Origin: Segatella copri
GTDB lineage: Bacteria > Bacteroidota > Bacteroidia > Bacteroidales > Bacteroidaceae
Reading direction: 5' to 3'
Assembly: GCF_949820605.1 (NCBI RefSeq)
Contig: NZ_CATKVU010000006.1
Location: 2,092,501 to 2,156,500 of the forward strand
DNA: 64,000 bases
Part shown: positions 37,955 to 47,135 of the stretch, piece after piece
How the letters are laid out: the number at the start of each line of letters is the position of its first letter
How positions within the stretch are numbered: the stretch's first letter is position 1
Notes under the pieces: model-generated
The model's input: only the letters and a program-made list of their open reading frames with translations
Told to the model about the DNA's origin: nothing
The model's database searches: none
Translations under genes and position numbers: made by a program

Positions 37955-39283
37955 CTATTCCATTGCCTCATATCCTTTATTCTGAACCAACTTGCCATTG
38001 AAGGCAAGGCTTCGCTGAGGTATCGGGAAGACGATGGAACAGAACGTAAGAGCGGACTGAACAGAACGGCGAAGATGCGAGGACTTGAGGAACTTGCCGA
38101 AACGGATAAGGTCCTGACGGTGACAGGTCTCGCCCACCAGCACAACCTGACGGTCTTCCAGAATATTGGCAAGCGAAGACTTGCGCGCAGGCAAACCGGC
38201 ATGCGCACGAACCATATTATACTCTGCCCTGCCATCCCCATCGTTGCGCTCCATCGCCTCAGCCTTCATCAGCAACACATCAGCATAACGGAAACGGAAC
38301 AGAGGTTTGGCTGGCCGGGAATGCAGAACAGAATCAGCCTCATCCATCACCAGCGCATCCTTCGGCATCTGATAACGCGCAGAACTGTTGAAGATTTCAT
38401 CCTCCTCTAAACTGCAGCCCTCATCAGCCAATCTGTTGCAATAGAAGATGCAGGTTTCCCAAGCATTCAATATCCTGCTGCGGTTCTCACTAGCCTTGCC
38501 GCCCGTAATGAGCGAGGCGCCATCGGCAGTACGCACCATAAATTCCAGGTCCCTACCCTTCGGACGCTTCCTGTAACCCTGCGCCCAATCGTTGTACATA
38601 TAGATTTCAGCATTCAGCGCCAGCTTAGCCAGCAGGAAGTTAACCACAGGCTGCGTGATGCGCCCATAATGAGAGCCTTCCTCCAAACTTGACGTCTGAG
38701 GAAGATAAGGCAACACCTGCTGCAATTCGCTGAAGATGAAATGGAAGATTTCGCTCCGTTCGCTCTGAGCCGACAGCTTTTCATCGGTAACCGAAGAGCC
38801 CGAAGCCGGTTCATAGATGAGTGATTCTGCCGAAGACAGGAGTACCGGAATCCTGCCATACAAATCCATCGCCTCATAATACATCATGGCTCTGATGGCA
38901 CGCACCTCAGCCTTGAACTGCGCCTTCTGGTTATCGGTAAGGCGTACAGACTGGAAATCAATCATATCCAGCGACTTGTTGCACATGCCGATAGCCCGAT
39001 AAAGATATTGCCAGGAAGAATAAAGCTGCTCATCATCAGGAGAAAGAGAAAGCAGACTGTCAAGACGCTGAATATTGCGGATGCCTTCCCCATCTATCGC
39101 TCCACCCATAAAATCATATAAAGGAGCTATGGTCGTATCGAATATTTCAGACGCAGAACCATTGCTGCCACCCCCATCGAACTGATCCTTAGGATGCTCA
39201 TTCAAGCACGATGAGAATGCCAACAGGGTCAGGAAAGAGATGACCCACGTGAACAAATGTGAAATATATCGTCTCATAACCAT
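37955..39283 (-). CDS. Isolated, short SusD/RagB-family lipoprotein
   Basis: A SusD-type lipoprotein (lipobox FSSC, then LNEHPKDQF) of only 442 residues against a usual 500-600. The N-terminal TPR half is normal (YLYRAIGMCNKSLDMID, KAEVRAIRAMMYYEAMDLYGRIP), as are FRYADVLLMKAEAM and the C-terminal EDRQVVLVGETCHRQDLIRFG segment. The region between about residues 300 and 330, where SusD proteins carry a long ligand-binding stretch, looks shortened. No susC is adjacent on either side, so the partner transporter is elsewhere or lost. It has its own promoter, divergent from the thiamine operon. Confidence 0.85.
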   Translation of the reverse strand: MVMRRYISHLFTWVISFLTLLAFSSCLNEHPKDQFDGGGSNGSASEIFDTTIAPLYDFMGGAIDGEGIRNIQRLDSLLSLSPDDEQLYSSWQYLYRAIGMCNKSLDMIDFQSVRLTDNQKAQFKAEVRAIRAMMYYEAMDLYGRIPVLLSSAESLIYEPASGSSVTDEKLSAQSERSEIFHFIFSELQQVLPYLPQTSSLEEGSHYGRITQPVVNFLLAKLALNAEIYMYNDWAQGYRKRPKGRDLEFMVRTADGASLITGGKASENRSRILNAWETCIFYCNRLADEGCSLEEDEIFNSSARYQMPKDALVMDEADSVLHSRPAKPLFRFRYADVLLMKAEAMERNDGDGRAEYNMVRAHAGLPARKSSLANILEDRQVVLVGETCHRQDLIRFGKFLKSSHLRRSVQSALTFCSIVFPIPQRSLAFNGKLVQNKGYEAME

Positions 39284-39339
39284 ATCACATGAAGTTTAGG
39301 TTTCAAACTGTCAAGACTGCAAATAACAGCAATCCGACT

Positions 39340-39348
39340 GCAAATATA
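39340..39348 (-). promoter_or_regulatory. -7 box of isolated susD gene
   Basis: TATATTTGC on the minus strand, 56 bp upstream of the ATG. A similar GTTATTTGC lies 20 bp closer. Confidence 0.5.
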
Positions 39349-39397
39349 AGAAAAAAGAATGATAAAAGGACACAAATATAGTAAAAATCTACGTAAA

Positions 39398-39430
39398 TTT
39401 TGCGGGATTAAAATTTATTTGTACCTTTGC
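39398..39430 (+). promoter_or_regulatory. Promoter of thiamine uptake operon
   Basis: TTTTG (39398) and TACCTTTGC (39422-39430) are about 19 bp apart, a good -33/-7 pair just upstream of the TPP riboswitch. Confidence 0.7.
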
Positions 39431-39453
39431 ACCCGGTTAGCAGAGAGCTAACT

Positions 39454-39540
39454 AAGGGGTGCTACCGCCGGAAAAGAGAAAAAAGCGGATGCTGAGAATA
39501 TACCCATCGACCTGAACCAGATAATGCTGGCGTAGGAAAA
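39454..39540 (+). promoter_or_regulatory. TPP (thiamine pyrophosphate) riboswitch
   Basis: The thi-box landmarks occur in order: GGGGTGC, CTGAGA (39492-39497), TACCC (39501), then GAACC, GATAATGCTGGCGTAGG at the 3' side. It lies in the leader of a TonB receptor and PnuT, so TPP binding should repress thiamine import. Downstream, TAAGG/CCTTA with a TTTTTT run (39569-39574) may form the expression platform; that part is inferred. Confidence 0.93.
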
Positions 39541-39585
39541 TAAGGCACATTCCCCCCTTATATAGATGTTTTTTAAATTAAATAA

Positions 39586-41946
39586 ATGAAAAGATTCAAC
39601 GGGATCGCACTCAGTGTAGCGTTTTGCTCTTTGGCAAGCCAGGCTGCACTGGCACAGACAAAAATCGACACCTTGAAGGTGCAGAATTTGAATGAAGTGA
39701 TTGTAAAAGGCGTACGTGCCGCAAAGGAAGCTCCATACGCCGTGGCTAACATCAGGAAATCAGAACTCAAACAATTCTCTTGCTCAGGTCAGGAATTGCC
39801 ATTTCTCCTTTCTCGTACACCGGGCATTCTCGCCTGGAGTGAGAATGGTATCGGCACCGGTACTACCTATATGCGCATTCGTGGCGCTGCCGGAAGTCGC
39901 ATCAATGTAACACTCGACGGAGTGGCTCTCAACTCACCGGAAGACCAGACCGTTTTCTGGGCTAACATGAACAGTTATTCTTCGCTCCTGGGCAGCATCC
40001 AGGTACAGCGCGGCGTAGGTTCTTCTACCAATGGCGACGGTGCTTTCGGTGGAAGCATCTCTATGGCTACAGCTGCTCCTTCGCTCACCCCTACTGCAGA
40101 AGTTACCGGCTCTTTCGGTTCCTACAATACCTATCATACAGGCGCCAGCTTCTCTACAGGTCTGCTCGGCAAGCATCTGATTTTTGACGGTGCTTATCAC
40201 GAGACAGCTACCGACGGTTATGTAGACGGCACAGCAGGCCGCTCAGGTTCTTACTATGGCGGCCTGACCTGGCTGGGCGATAACTTCAAGATAAGCTACA
40301 AGAACATCGGCAACTTCGAGAAGACCGGTCAGGCTTGGAACGGTGTGCTGGGTGGAGATTACAACTCTAACTTCAGCCTCCTTCAGGATGGCATCCGCAC
40401 TTATAAAGATATGTATAAGGCTGGTCTGGATAAGTTTAACGTGCTGACAGGCGATATGGTTCGCAACGACAAGGGCGATTATACCATCACTCCTTATATC
40501 CTGCGCGACGGAAGCAAATGGGACAAGACTACTGATAACTTCTATCAGAACCACAACATCCTTTCGGCTACCTGGACACCAAGCAGCCACTGGAGCCACA
40601 GCCTCTCACTGCATTACACCTATGGCTACGGCTACTACAAGGAGTTTAAGAACAACGCCAAGTTTGCCAAGTTCGGACTCGTCTACAAGGATGCAGAGGG
40701 CAACAAGATTAAGAAGTCTGACTTCATCCGCAAGAAGGGACTCACCCAGCATACCTACGGCATGGTATACAATACCAACTACAAGGATGAGCACTGGGAT
40801 GTTATCGGCGGATTGAACCTGCAGCAGTTCCGCGGCAACCACTGGGGATACCTTACTTATATCGCCAACCAGGATGCCGAGAAGAAATTCTTCGGCAACA
40901 ACGGAAAGTATAAGTACTATGATTCTGATGCCCATAAGTATGACTACAGCGCCTTCGTCAAGGCAAGCTATCGCTTTGCAGACTACTGGAATGCCTTCGC
41001 TGACCTGCAGTATCGCCGTGTAGAATACAAGACCGACGGTATCAACGATAAGTTTATCACCCAGGCAGATGGCAGCTACAAGAACCAGGAGCTGAACATC
41101 AACGAGAAGTACAACTTCTTCAACCCTAAGGCAGGTATCAGCTTCAACAAGGATGGCCACAAGGCATACGCATCTGTAGCCTACAGCAACCGCGAGCCAG
41201 AGCGCAATAACTTTACCGACAACTTCAACTATCCATTCCCTAAAGAGGAGAAGCTGCTCGATGTAGAGTTCGGCTATCAGTATCAGGGCGACAACTGGCA
41301 TGCAGGCGCCAACTTCTACTATATGGATTATGACAACCAGCTGGCTCAGACCGGACAGTTGAGTGACATCGGCGAGGCGCTGACCACCAACATCAAGGAT
41401 TCTTACCGTATGGGCGTAGAGCTGACAGCCGGCTGGGCACCATTGTCATGGTTGTCTGTAGAAGGAAATGCCGCTTTGAGCAAGAACAAGATCAAGGACT
41501 TTGATGAGTATGTAAGCAACTGGGATGATGAAACGAAGCCAGGCGTAGTACATTACGACAACTCAACCCTGTCTTATTCTCCATCAGCTATCCTGAACGG
41601 ATTCATCGACATCCACTATGCCGGTTTCTCAGCTACCTGGCACACCAACTTTGTAAGTCGCCAGTATATTACCAACACAGAAGACCGCGACTTCTCGCTG
41701 CCATGCTATTCACAGAGCGACCTGAGCCTGAACTACAGTGCTAAGGTAACTAAGGCACTCGGCATCAAGGAGGTAAACTTCGGTGTGGACATCAACAATA
41801 TCTTCAACCGCCACTATGCAGCCAGCGCATTCACCTGGGGCAATGCTATCGGTTACGGATATACATTGGACAACCGATTCAAGCAGATAGCCTACATCCC
41901 GATGGCAGATACCACCTGGATGACGCATCTTACATTGAAGTTCTAA
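39586..41946 (+). CDS. TonB-dependent receptor for thiamine (outer membrane)
   Basis: An outer-membrane active importer of 786 residues. It has a signal peptide (ending AALAQ), a TonB-box region (LNEVIVKGVRAAKEAPY), a plug (about 45-150, with YMRIRGAAGSRINVTLDG and GDGAFGGSI) and a beta-barrel ending in MTHLTLKF. Unlike the SusC proteins here it lacks the carboxypeptidase-like domain and the long SusC insertions, as expected for a vitamin receptor. The thiamine substrate is inferred from the TPP riboswitch in its leader and from pnuT 12 bp downstream. Confidence 0.92.
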   Translation: MKRFNGIALSVAFCSLASQAALAQTKIDTLKVQNLNEVIVKGVRAAKEAPYAVANIRKSELKQFSCSGQELPFLLSRTPGILAWSENGIGTGTTYMRIRGAAGSRINVTLDGVALNSPEDQTVFWANMNSYSSLLGSIQVQRGVGSSTNGDGAFGGSISMATAAPSLTPTAEVTGSFGSYNTYHTGASFSTGLLGKHLIFDGAYHETATDGYVDGTAGRSGSYYGGLTWLGDNFKISYKNIGNFEKTGQAWNGVLGGDYNSNFSLLQDGIRTYKDMYKAGLDKFNVLTGDMVRNDKGDYTITPYILRDGSKWDKTTDNFYQNHNILSATWTPSSHWSHSLSLHYTYGYGYYKEFKNNAKFAKFGLVYKDAEGNKIKKSDFIRKKGLTQHTYGMVYNTNYKDEHWDVIGGLNLQQFRGNHWGYLTYIANQDAEKKFFGNNGKYKYYDSDAHKYDYSAFVKASYRFADYWNAFADLQYRRVEYKTDGINDKFITQADGSYKNQELNINEKYNFFNPKAGISFNKDGHKAYASVAYSNREPERNNFTDNFNYPFPKEEKLLDVEFGYQYQGDNWHAGANFYYMDYDNQLAQTGQLSDIGEALTTNIKDSYRMGVELTAGWAPLSWLSVEGNAALSKNKIKDFDEYVSNWDDETKPGVVHYDNSTLSYSPSAILNGFIDIHYAGFSATWHTNFVSRQYITNTEDRDFSLPCYSQSDLSLNYSAKVTKALGIKEVNFGVDINNIFNRHYAASAFTWGNAIGYGYTLDNRFKQIAYIPMADTTWMTHLTLKF

Positions 41947-41958
41947 TCAGAAATCATC

Positions 41959-42552
41959 ATGATGGATTATATTGCATCACATGGTTTAGACATCTTTACC
42001 ACGGTACTCGGACTGGTTTATATCCTGTTGGAGTACCGTGCCAGTATCTGGCTCTGGCTGGTAGGCATCATCATGCCTGCCCTGGACGTATGGCTCTATT
42101 GGAGTCATGGTCTTTACGGCGATGCGGGTATGGCGGTCTACTATACGATAGCCGGTATATATGGTTATGCCGTATGGAAATATGGCAAGAAGCACAACCA
42201 GAAGGAGAAAGAAGAACTTCCGATTACCTATATGAAGAAGTCGCTCTATCTCCCTACTCTTCTGTTCTTCCTGGCAGCCTGGGGCATCACCTATTATATA
42301 CTGATAACTTTCACCAACTCTACGGTTCCTCTGCAAGACAGTTTCACCAATGCCCTGAGCTTTGTGGGTCTCTGGGCGCTGGCACGCAAATATATCGAGC
42401 AGTGGTTCTTCTGGATTATCGTAGATGCCGTTTGCTTCTATCTCTATATCATCAAAGGCATCCCATTCAAGGCAGGACTTTACGGTCTCTACGTCATCAT
42501 CGCCGTAGCCGGATACTTTAAATGGAAGAAGATGATAAAAAAGGATTGCTAG
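41959..42552 (+). CDS. pnuT: PnuT-type thiamine transporter (PnuC family)
   Basis: An inner-membrane facilitator that moves the vitamin into the cytoplasm, where phosphorylation traps it. The 197-residue protein has about seven membrane helices, starting LDIFTTVLGLVYILLEYRA, with the family segments IIMPALDVWLYW, YGYAVWKYG and a C-terminal ALARKYIEQWFFWIIVDAV. PnuC homologues take up nicotinamide riboside; the thiamine assignment comes from the TPP riboswitch and the TonB receptor upstream. No thiamine pyrophosphokinase follows, unlike some Bacteroides operons. Two ATG codons in tandem (41959, 41962) are equally likely starts. Confidence 0.9.
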   Translation: MMDYIASHGLDIFTTVLGLVYILLEYRASIWLWLVGIIMPALDVWLYWSHGLYGDAGMAVYYTIAGIYGYAVWKYGKKHNQKEKEELPITYMKKSLYLPTLLFFLAAWGITYYILITFTNSTVPLQDSFTNALSFVGLWALARKYIEQWFFWIIVDAVCFYLYIIKGIPFKAGLYGLYVIIAVAGYFKWKKMIKKDC

Positions 42553-42579
42553 TTAATAGTTCAGATATTATAGACGTAA

Positions 42580-42620
42580 AAAGGAAGCCAAGGCAAAAAC
42601 AAACTTGCCAGGCTTCCTTT
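42580..42620. terminator. Bidirectional terminator between pnuT and dnaA
   Basis: AAAGGAAGCC pairs with GGCTTCCTTT, with an inner GGCAA/TTGCC stem. T-rich sequence follows on both strands. Confidence 0.85.
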
Positions 42621-42697
42621 ATTTCATTTATATAAACAAGAACCACTATACCAAGGTTCCGCGCTTAAACTTATCCTATCAGCGAAAAGCACATCCT

Positions 42698-44113
42698 TTA
42701 TGCCCTTTTCACCTTTAATCCGTTTTCGATACTAACCAGTTCATCGCTGAATCCAGCATCAATCTTCAGTCTTTCTTCCACTTTTGTACAACTGTGGATA
42801 ACTGTGCTATGATCACGATTACCAACGAGTTTGCCGATTCTCGAAGCAGGCATTTTGGTATATTTCTGTGCCAGATACATCGTTACCTGTCTTGCCACGA
42901 CATAATCACGCTTACGGCTCTTGCTGTTCACGGCAGTAACCGTTACATTATAATGATGGCAAACCGTTTCAACGATGTCATCGATGGTGAGCGGCTTATC
43001 ATCGACCTTCACCGCACGCTTGATGACGCGCTCGGCAAGCCGGATATCAATACTGCTGTTATAAACGATGCTGTAAGCCAGAAGACCATTGATGGCTCCC
43101 TGCAAATCGCGCACACTTCCGTTACAGGTCTGGGCGATGAAAGAGATGACATCTACCGGAATCTTCAAACCGTCACGACGGATCTTATTGCTCAGGATAT
43201 CCACACACAACTGGATATTCGGCTTCTCCAACTCGCAGACCAGACCGCAAGAGAAACGGGTGAGCAGACGGTCTGGCATATCCTTCAACTCTACCGGAGG
43301 GCGGTCGCACGCCAGGATAATACGCTTTCCGTTGCGGAAGAGGTGGTTGAAGATATGGAAGAAGGTGTTCAGCGTCTTCGCCTTACCAGCCCACTCCTGG
43401 ATATCATCCACAATCAGCATATCGATAGACTGATAGAAGTTGATGAAATCATTGCTCGCATTATGGAGCACGGCATCAGTATACTGGGTCTGGAAAAGAC
43501 GGGCACTCACATAGAGCACACGCTTCTGAGGATACATCTGCTTCGCTTTCAGGCCGATGGCATTCACCAGATGCGTCTTACCGCTACCCGAAGGTCCGTA
43601 AATGAACATTGGGTTAAACTGGGTGGTGTTTGGATGCTCGGCAATAGACAATCCTACGGAACGAGGCAGTTTATTGCTGTCACCCTCCATATAATTGTTG
43701 AAAGTAAGCTTCGGGTCTAACTGTGTATCAATGTCTTCCTGCTGCTGGGGAGCGGCAGGCTGGGCAGCCGTCTGCTGGGCACGCTCACGAGTTTGCTTTG
43801 CCATATCAGCATCGTCTGGATCTGCCTCTATATCTTGAGAAAGCTTATGCTCCTTATCGGTTACAACACGATAAGTGAGACGGATTCCTTCACCAAAATT
43901 ACGATGCAGCACCTTACTTAACAAGTCAACAAAGTTCTGTTCCAAGTACTCGTATACGAACGGACTCGGAACCTGCACCAACAAAGTCTTTGTCGACGGC
44001 TTGTACGATTCAAAGACGATTGGCTTGAACCATGTGTTATATTGCTGCTCTGTTACACTGTCCTTTATGAGCAAAAGACTGTTGTCCCAGAGGGCTTTTG
44101 GACTTGCTAACAT
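42698..44113 (-). CDS. dnaA: Chromosomal replication initiator DnaA
   Basis: An AAA+ ATPase that binds DnaA boxes and melts oriC. The 471-residue protein has all four domains. The N-terminal interaction domain starts ALWDNSLLLIKDSVTEQQYNTWFKPI, and a Gln/Ala-rich linker runs from about 100 to 130. The ATPase has Walker A GPSGSGKTH and Walker B LIVDDIQ, with RLLTRFSCGL as sensor region. The C-terminal DNA-binding helix carries the signature VGNRDHSTVIHSC. A perfect TTATCCACA box is embedded in the coding sequence at 42793-42801. It is monocistronic, with a -7 box 69 bp upstream. Confidence 0.97.
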   Translation of the reverse strand: MLASPKALWDNSLLLIKDSVTEQQYNTWFKPIVFESYKPSTKTLLVQVPSPFVYEYLEQNFVDLLSKVLHRNFGEGIRLTYRVVTDKEHKLSQDIEADPDDADMAKQTRERAQQTAAQPAAPQQQEDIDTQLDPKLTFNNYMEGDSNKLPRSVGLSIAEHPNTTQFNPMFIYGPSGSGKTHLVNAIGLKAKQMYPQKRVLYVSARLFQTQYTDAVLHNASNDFINFYQSIDMLIVDDIQEWAGKAKTLNTFFHIFNHLFRNGKRIILACDRPPVELKDMPDRLLTRFSCGLVCELEKPNIQLCVDILSNKIRRDGLKIPVDVISFIAQTCNGSVRDLQGAINGLLAYSIVYNSSIDIRLAERVIKRAVKVDDKPLTIDDIVETVCHHYNVTVTAVNSKSRKRDYVVARQVTMYLAQKYTKMPASRIGKLVGNRDHSTVIHSCTKVEERLKIDAGFSDELVSIENGLKVKRA

Positions 44114-44181
44114 TGATTACTTATATTATTAATACTTTAATTCACAAATGACGGGACGCACCAAAAGATGCGAAATCATGT

Positions 44182-44190
44182 GCAAAGTTA
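44182..44190 (-). promoter_or_regulatory. -7 box of dnaA promoter
   Basis: TAACTTTGC on the minus strand, 69 bp upstream of the ATG. The surrounding 310-bp gap (44114-44423) is AT-rich; no cluster of DnaA boxes was seen in it. Confidence 0.6.
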
Positions 44191-44322
44191 CAAAAAAAAT
44201 AGGAGAAATGCAAATCTCCTTATTTAAAACATTTTAATAGATAGACTTTAAATTACTGAATACCAAACACTTGTCTAAAATACAAATATAGCAGACTGAA
44301 ATTCAGTGAAACAATAATGTAA

Positions 44323-44372
44323 CGTCCCCGAAACGGCTAACAAACAAACAGTTTGCGAGTCATTTCGGGGCG
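44323..44372. terminator. Stem-loop after MCE gene
   Basis: CGTCCCCGAAA pairs with TTTCGGGGCG around a roughly 29-nt loop. There is no T-run on the minus strand, so its role as terminator is uncertain. Confidence 0.4.
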
Positions 44373-44423
44373 TGAAACATACCGAATCTTATTTAGACTA
44401 AATTTATTTAGCTCGGACTCTTT

Positions 44424-45323
44424 TTACTTGTCTTTTCTGCCGAAAACAGAGAAATGGACATAGCGTTTCGGATGTGCCTTCAAGTCGATAACCAGAGAGT
44501 CGGCATGACTCATGGTTGACGTCAGATTGTCGTACAGCTTGGTATCGTTCATCAGCAATCCGAGGCTGCCCTGGTTACTGTTCAGCTTCTCAGTAAACTG
44601 ATGAGCACTCTCCAAAGTCTGGTTCACCTTGTTCAAAGTGCCCTGCACATCAAGACTGGCCAGATTAGCTGTGAGGCGGTTGGTATTATCCAGCACGCCA
44701 TTTGCCTTTCCTATCATACCCGGAACCTGTTTGTTGAGTCCTGCCATCAGGGTATTCAGTTCACGTGTAGAAACGGTGAGGTTGCTTGTAATGGTTTCCA
44801 CATTATGCAGCGAAGCAGCCAGAGCCGGGTCAGCCAGCAGCGCATTCACGCTGGTAAGGATAGAATCCAACTTAGGCAACATCTTTTCCACTACCGGAAC
44901 CAGGTTGGCAGCCTTATCCATCATGCCTCCGTTTACAGCACCCGGAATGATACCACCCGGTTCTACTCTTTCGCGCGGATTGTTTGCCAGAAGCAGATTC
45001 ACCTGCAGGTTACCCATCAGGTCTTTTACTATTTCGGCTTTACTGCCCTGCGGGATTCTCAAATCCTTGATAATATCCACCTTTACTTTGATAGGACCAT
45101 TCTCCTTGTAATCATATTCCAAACCATCCACGGTACCTACCTTATAACCATCCGCATAAATAGGCGTAGAGGCACCCAGTCCCTGGATGTCATCAAACGT
45201 CATATAGTAGGCGTTGTTGGTAGAAAACAGATTCATGCCTTTCAGAAAATTGATTCCGAAATACATAACCAAAATACCGACAATAGCTACAAGAGCTATC
45301 TTGATTTCTTTTGTTAGCTTCAT
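44424..45323 (-). CDS. MCE/MlaD-family lipid transport protein
   Basis: A periplasmic, inner-membrane-anchored protein of the type that moves phospholipids or other lipids between membranes. The 299-residue protein has one N-terminal membrane helix (IALVAIVGILVMYFGINFL). A single MCE domain follows (about 38-125; YYMTFDDIQGLGASTPIYADG, VGTVDGLEY, GNLQVNLLLAN). A long helical region (about 140-270) rich in Asn, Leu and Ser would form a hexameric tube. It is 51 bp after the amidase gene on the same strand. The partner ATPase and permease are not in the window. Confidence 0.92.
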   Translation of the reverse strand: MKLTKEIKIALVAIVGILVMYFGINFLKGMNLFSTNNAYYMTFDDIQGLGASTPIYADGYKVGTVDGLEYDYKENGPIKVKVDIIKDLRIPQGSKAEIVKDLMGNLQVNLLLANNPRERVEPGGIIPGAVNGGMMDKAANLVPVVEKMLPKLDSILTSVNALLADPALAASLHNVETITSNLTVSTRELNTLMAGLNKQVPGMIGKANGVLDNTNRLTANLASLDVQGTLNKVNQTLESAHQFTEKLNSNQGSLGLLMNDTKLYDNLTSTMSHADSLVIDLKAHPKRYVHFSVFGRKDK

Positions 45324-45373
45324 ATTTATCTCTTTATATATTCGTGCTTATATCTTATCCTTACTCAGGTCAA

Positions 45374-46675
45374 TCAGCGGTTTCTGTTCTGTTTGAACTC
45401 ACGTATCGCCTGATTCACATCATATTTCTTTCCATTCTTGAAAGCTATGATGAAAGCTTCCGGGAACTTCTCGGCAAGCGTCTTGCGCAAGCGGAAAATC
45501 TCATTATAGTTGGTAGAGGCTCCCATCGTATATTTCACCATATTGCCTTCCTGAAAACTGTCATAACCGGTTTCGCCCTTGAAATGGGCATCGCCCTTGC
45601 GGAGCGTGCGGTTGCTGACAAATATCTGAAGCTTGAAGACAGGCGCATCGGCTACATTGGCTTTCTGCTGTGCCGGCTTGTTCTGAGCTACAGTTCTGTT
45701 CTGCTGCGTCTGTCTGCTCCGCTGCGCCTGTCTGCTCTGCTGAGCCGTTTTAGCCTTTGTTGCTCTGGTTTCCACCTGCTTCACCGTTCTTCCCGGCGCA
45801 GTATCCGTCTCCTCAGCACGGCGCTCGTCCTTCTCCTGCTTCGTATCAGAAACTATCTTGGCAACCGGCACCGATTCTGTATCCGCAGCTCGATAAGGAA
45901 CCGAGATGGATTTATCGTATTTATTGCGATATTGCGCAAAACCTTCGTAGATACCTCGGGCGATATCATCCACCCTGCTGGCATCGTTGAGCAGTCTTTC
46001 TTCATCGGCAGTAGTGATGAAACCGAGCTCTATCAGACAGCTAGGCATCGAGGTTTCTCTGAGAACCAGGAATCCAGCCTGATGCACGCCCTTATCCGGA
46101 CGGTTGGCACCGGAACATACCTTTCGCTGGATATTGCGCGCCAGTTCTACGCTTCTCTCCATATTCTTACCCTGTATGAACTCGAAGATGATGTAGCTTT
46201 CAGAAGATCTTGGGTTGAAACCCTGATAGGTCTGCTGATAGCCCTTCTCCATCGAGATAACGGAGTTCTCTCGCATAGCCACATCGAGATTATCCTTGGC
46301 ACGGTGCATACCGAGCGTATAGGTTTCAAAACCGCGGGCTATCTTACCGGCTGGCAGCGCATTGGTATGTACCGAGATAAACAGGTCGGCATTGGCGCGG
46401 TTAGCAATGTTGGCACGCTGTTTCAGAGGAATAAAGACATCCGTCTTGCGGGTATAGATGACTCTCACATCCGGCATATTGCGCTCAACATATTTGCCAA
46501 ACTGCAATGCCACAGAGAGATTGATATTCTTTTCTTTGGAAATAGCACCAAGTGCACCCGCATCATGACCGCCATGACCTGGGTCGATAACGAGCGTGAA
46601 ACGGCGGTTGGCACCTGTCGCTGTCAGCACCAACATACACAATAGGGTCAATATGAGTGTTATTTTCTTCAACAT
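45374..46675 (-). CDS. N-acetylmuramoyl-L-alanine amidase (Amidase_3)
   Basis: A zinc amidase that cuts the bond between MurNAc and the stem peptide in peptidoglycan, used in cell separation. The start at 46675 (MLKKITLILTLLCMLV) begins the signal peptide; a longer frame from 46747 would overlap folB. Amidase_3 spans about 28-240: VIDPGHGGHDAG (zinc His), SKEKNIN (zinc Glu), FISVHTNA (zinc His) and CLIELGF (catalytic Glu). A low-complexity Gln/Ala/Arg linker (about 285-345) leads to a C-terminal SPOR-like domain (VFKLQIFVSN...NEIFRLRKTLAEKFPEAFIIAF). It has its own -7 box. Confidence 0.93.
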   Translation of the reverse strand: MLKKITLILTLLCMLVLTATGANRRFTLVIDPGHGGHDAGALGAISKEKNINLSVALQFGKYVERNMPDVRVIYTRKTDVFIPLKQRANIANRANADLFISVHTNALPAGKIARGFETYTLGMHRAKDNLDVAMRENSVISMEKGYQQTYQGFNPRSSESYIIFEFIQGKNMERSVELARNIQRKVCSGANRPDKGVHQAGFLVLRETSMPSCLIELGFITTADEERLLNDASRVDDIARGIYEGFAQYRNKYDKSISVPYRAADTESVPVAKIVSDTKQEKDERRAEETDTAPGRTVKQVETRATKAKTAQQSRQAQRSRQTQQNRTVAQNKPAQQKANVADAPVFKLQIFVSNRTLRKGDAHFKGETGYDSFQEGNMVKYTMGASTNYNEIFRLRKTLAEKFPEAFIIAFKNGKKYDVNQAIREFKQNRNR

Positions 46676-46692
46676 ATCTTTCTGATGATTTT

Positions 46693-46701
46693 GCAAAATT
46701 A
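46693..46701 (-). promoter_or_regulatory. -7 box of amidase gene
   Basis: TAATTTTGC on the minus strand, 17 bp upstream of the ATG at 46675. It supports the shorter start. Confidence 0.5.
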
Positions 46702-46730
46702 CTACTTTTGTATCAGAAAACCTAAATCTA

Positions 46731-47108
46731 CTATAAAGTTTTATCATTTGTTAATACAACTTCTACCCCTGCGCCGTCACAGTCAGCTCCAAAAGGAGGA
46801 TTAACTTTGGTAATGGCGAGTTGTATTTTCTGAATAGTCGGATATTCTGCAAAGAGTCGCTTTCCTATCCTTCCGGCTACATGTTCCAGCAGTTTGCTAG
46901 GTATCTCCATCTCCTGTTTCACGAGTTCATAGAGTTCTGCATAGTTGAGGGTTCCAGCCAGTTCATCGGTTTCCATGGCTCTGGAGAAATCATAGCTCAC
47001 ATCCAGATTCACCACATAGTCGTTGCCCACCTGGGTTTCCTGTGGCAGAACGCCGTGATATGCATGAAAACGGACATTCTTCAAGTATATCTTACTACGG
47101 AAAAGCAT
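46731..47108 (-). CDS. folB: Dihydroneopterin aldolase FolB
   Basis: It converts 7,8-dihydroneopterin to 6-hydroxymethyl-dihydropterin and glycolaldehyde (EC 4.1.2.25) in folate synthesis, in the cytoplasm. The 125-residue length fits. Landmarks are IYLKNVRFHAYHGVLPQE (N-terminal strand and active-site Tyr/His), TLNYAELYELV, LLEHVAGRI and the C-terminal KVNPPFGADCDGAGVEV. It is 27 bp downstream of the preceding gene and probably shares its transcript. Confidence 0.95.
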   Translation of the reverse strand: MLFRSKIYLKNVRFHAYHGVLPQETQVGNDYVVNLDVSYDFSRAMETDELAGTLNYAELYELVKQEMEIPSKLLEHVAGRIGKRLFAEYPTIQKIQLAITKVNPPFGADCDGAGVEVVLTNDKTL

Positions 47109-47135
47109 AGTTTATATCAGTTTCTATCTTGGGGA

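Noticed and set aside
42698..44423. oriC called next to dnaA
   Set aside because: Only one DnaA box, and inside coding sequence; no cluster or unwinding element was convincing.
45311..46645. 444-codon plus-strand open frame opposite the amidase gene
   Set aside because: Antisense shadow; the amidase motifs are intact on the minus strand.
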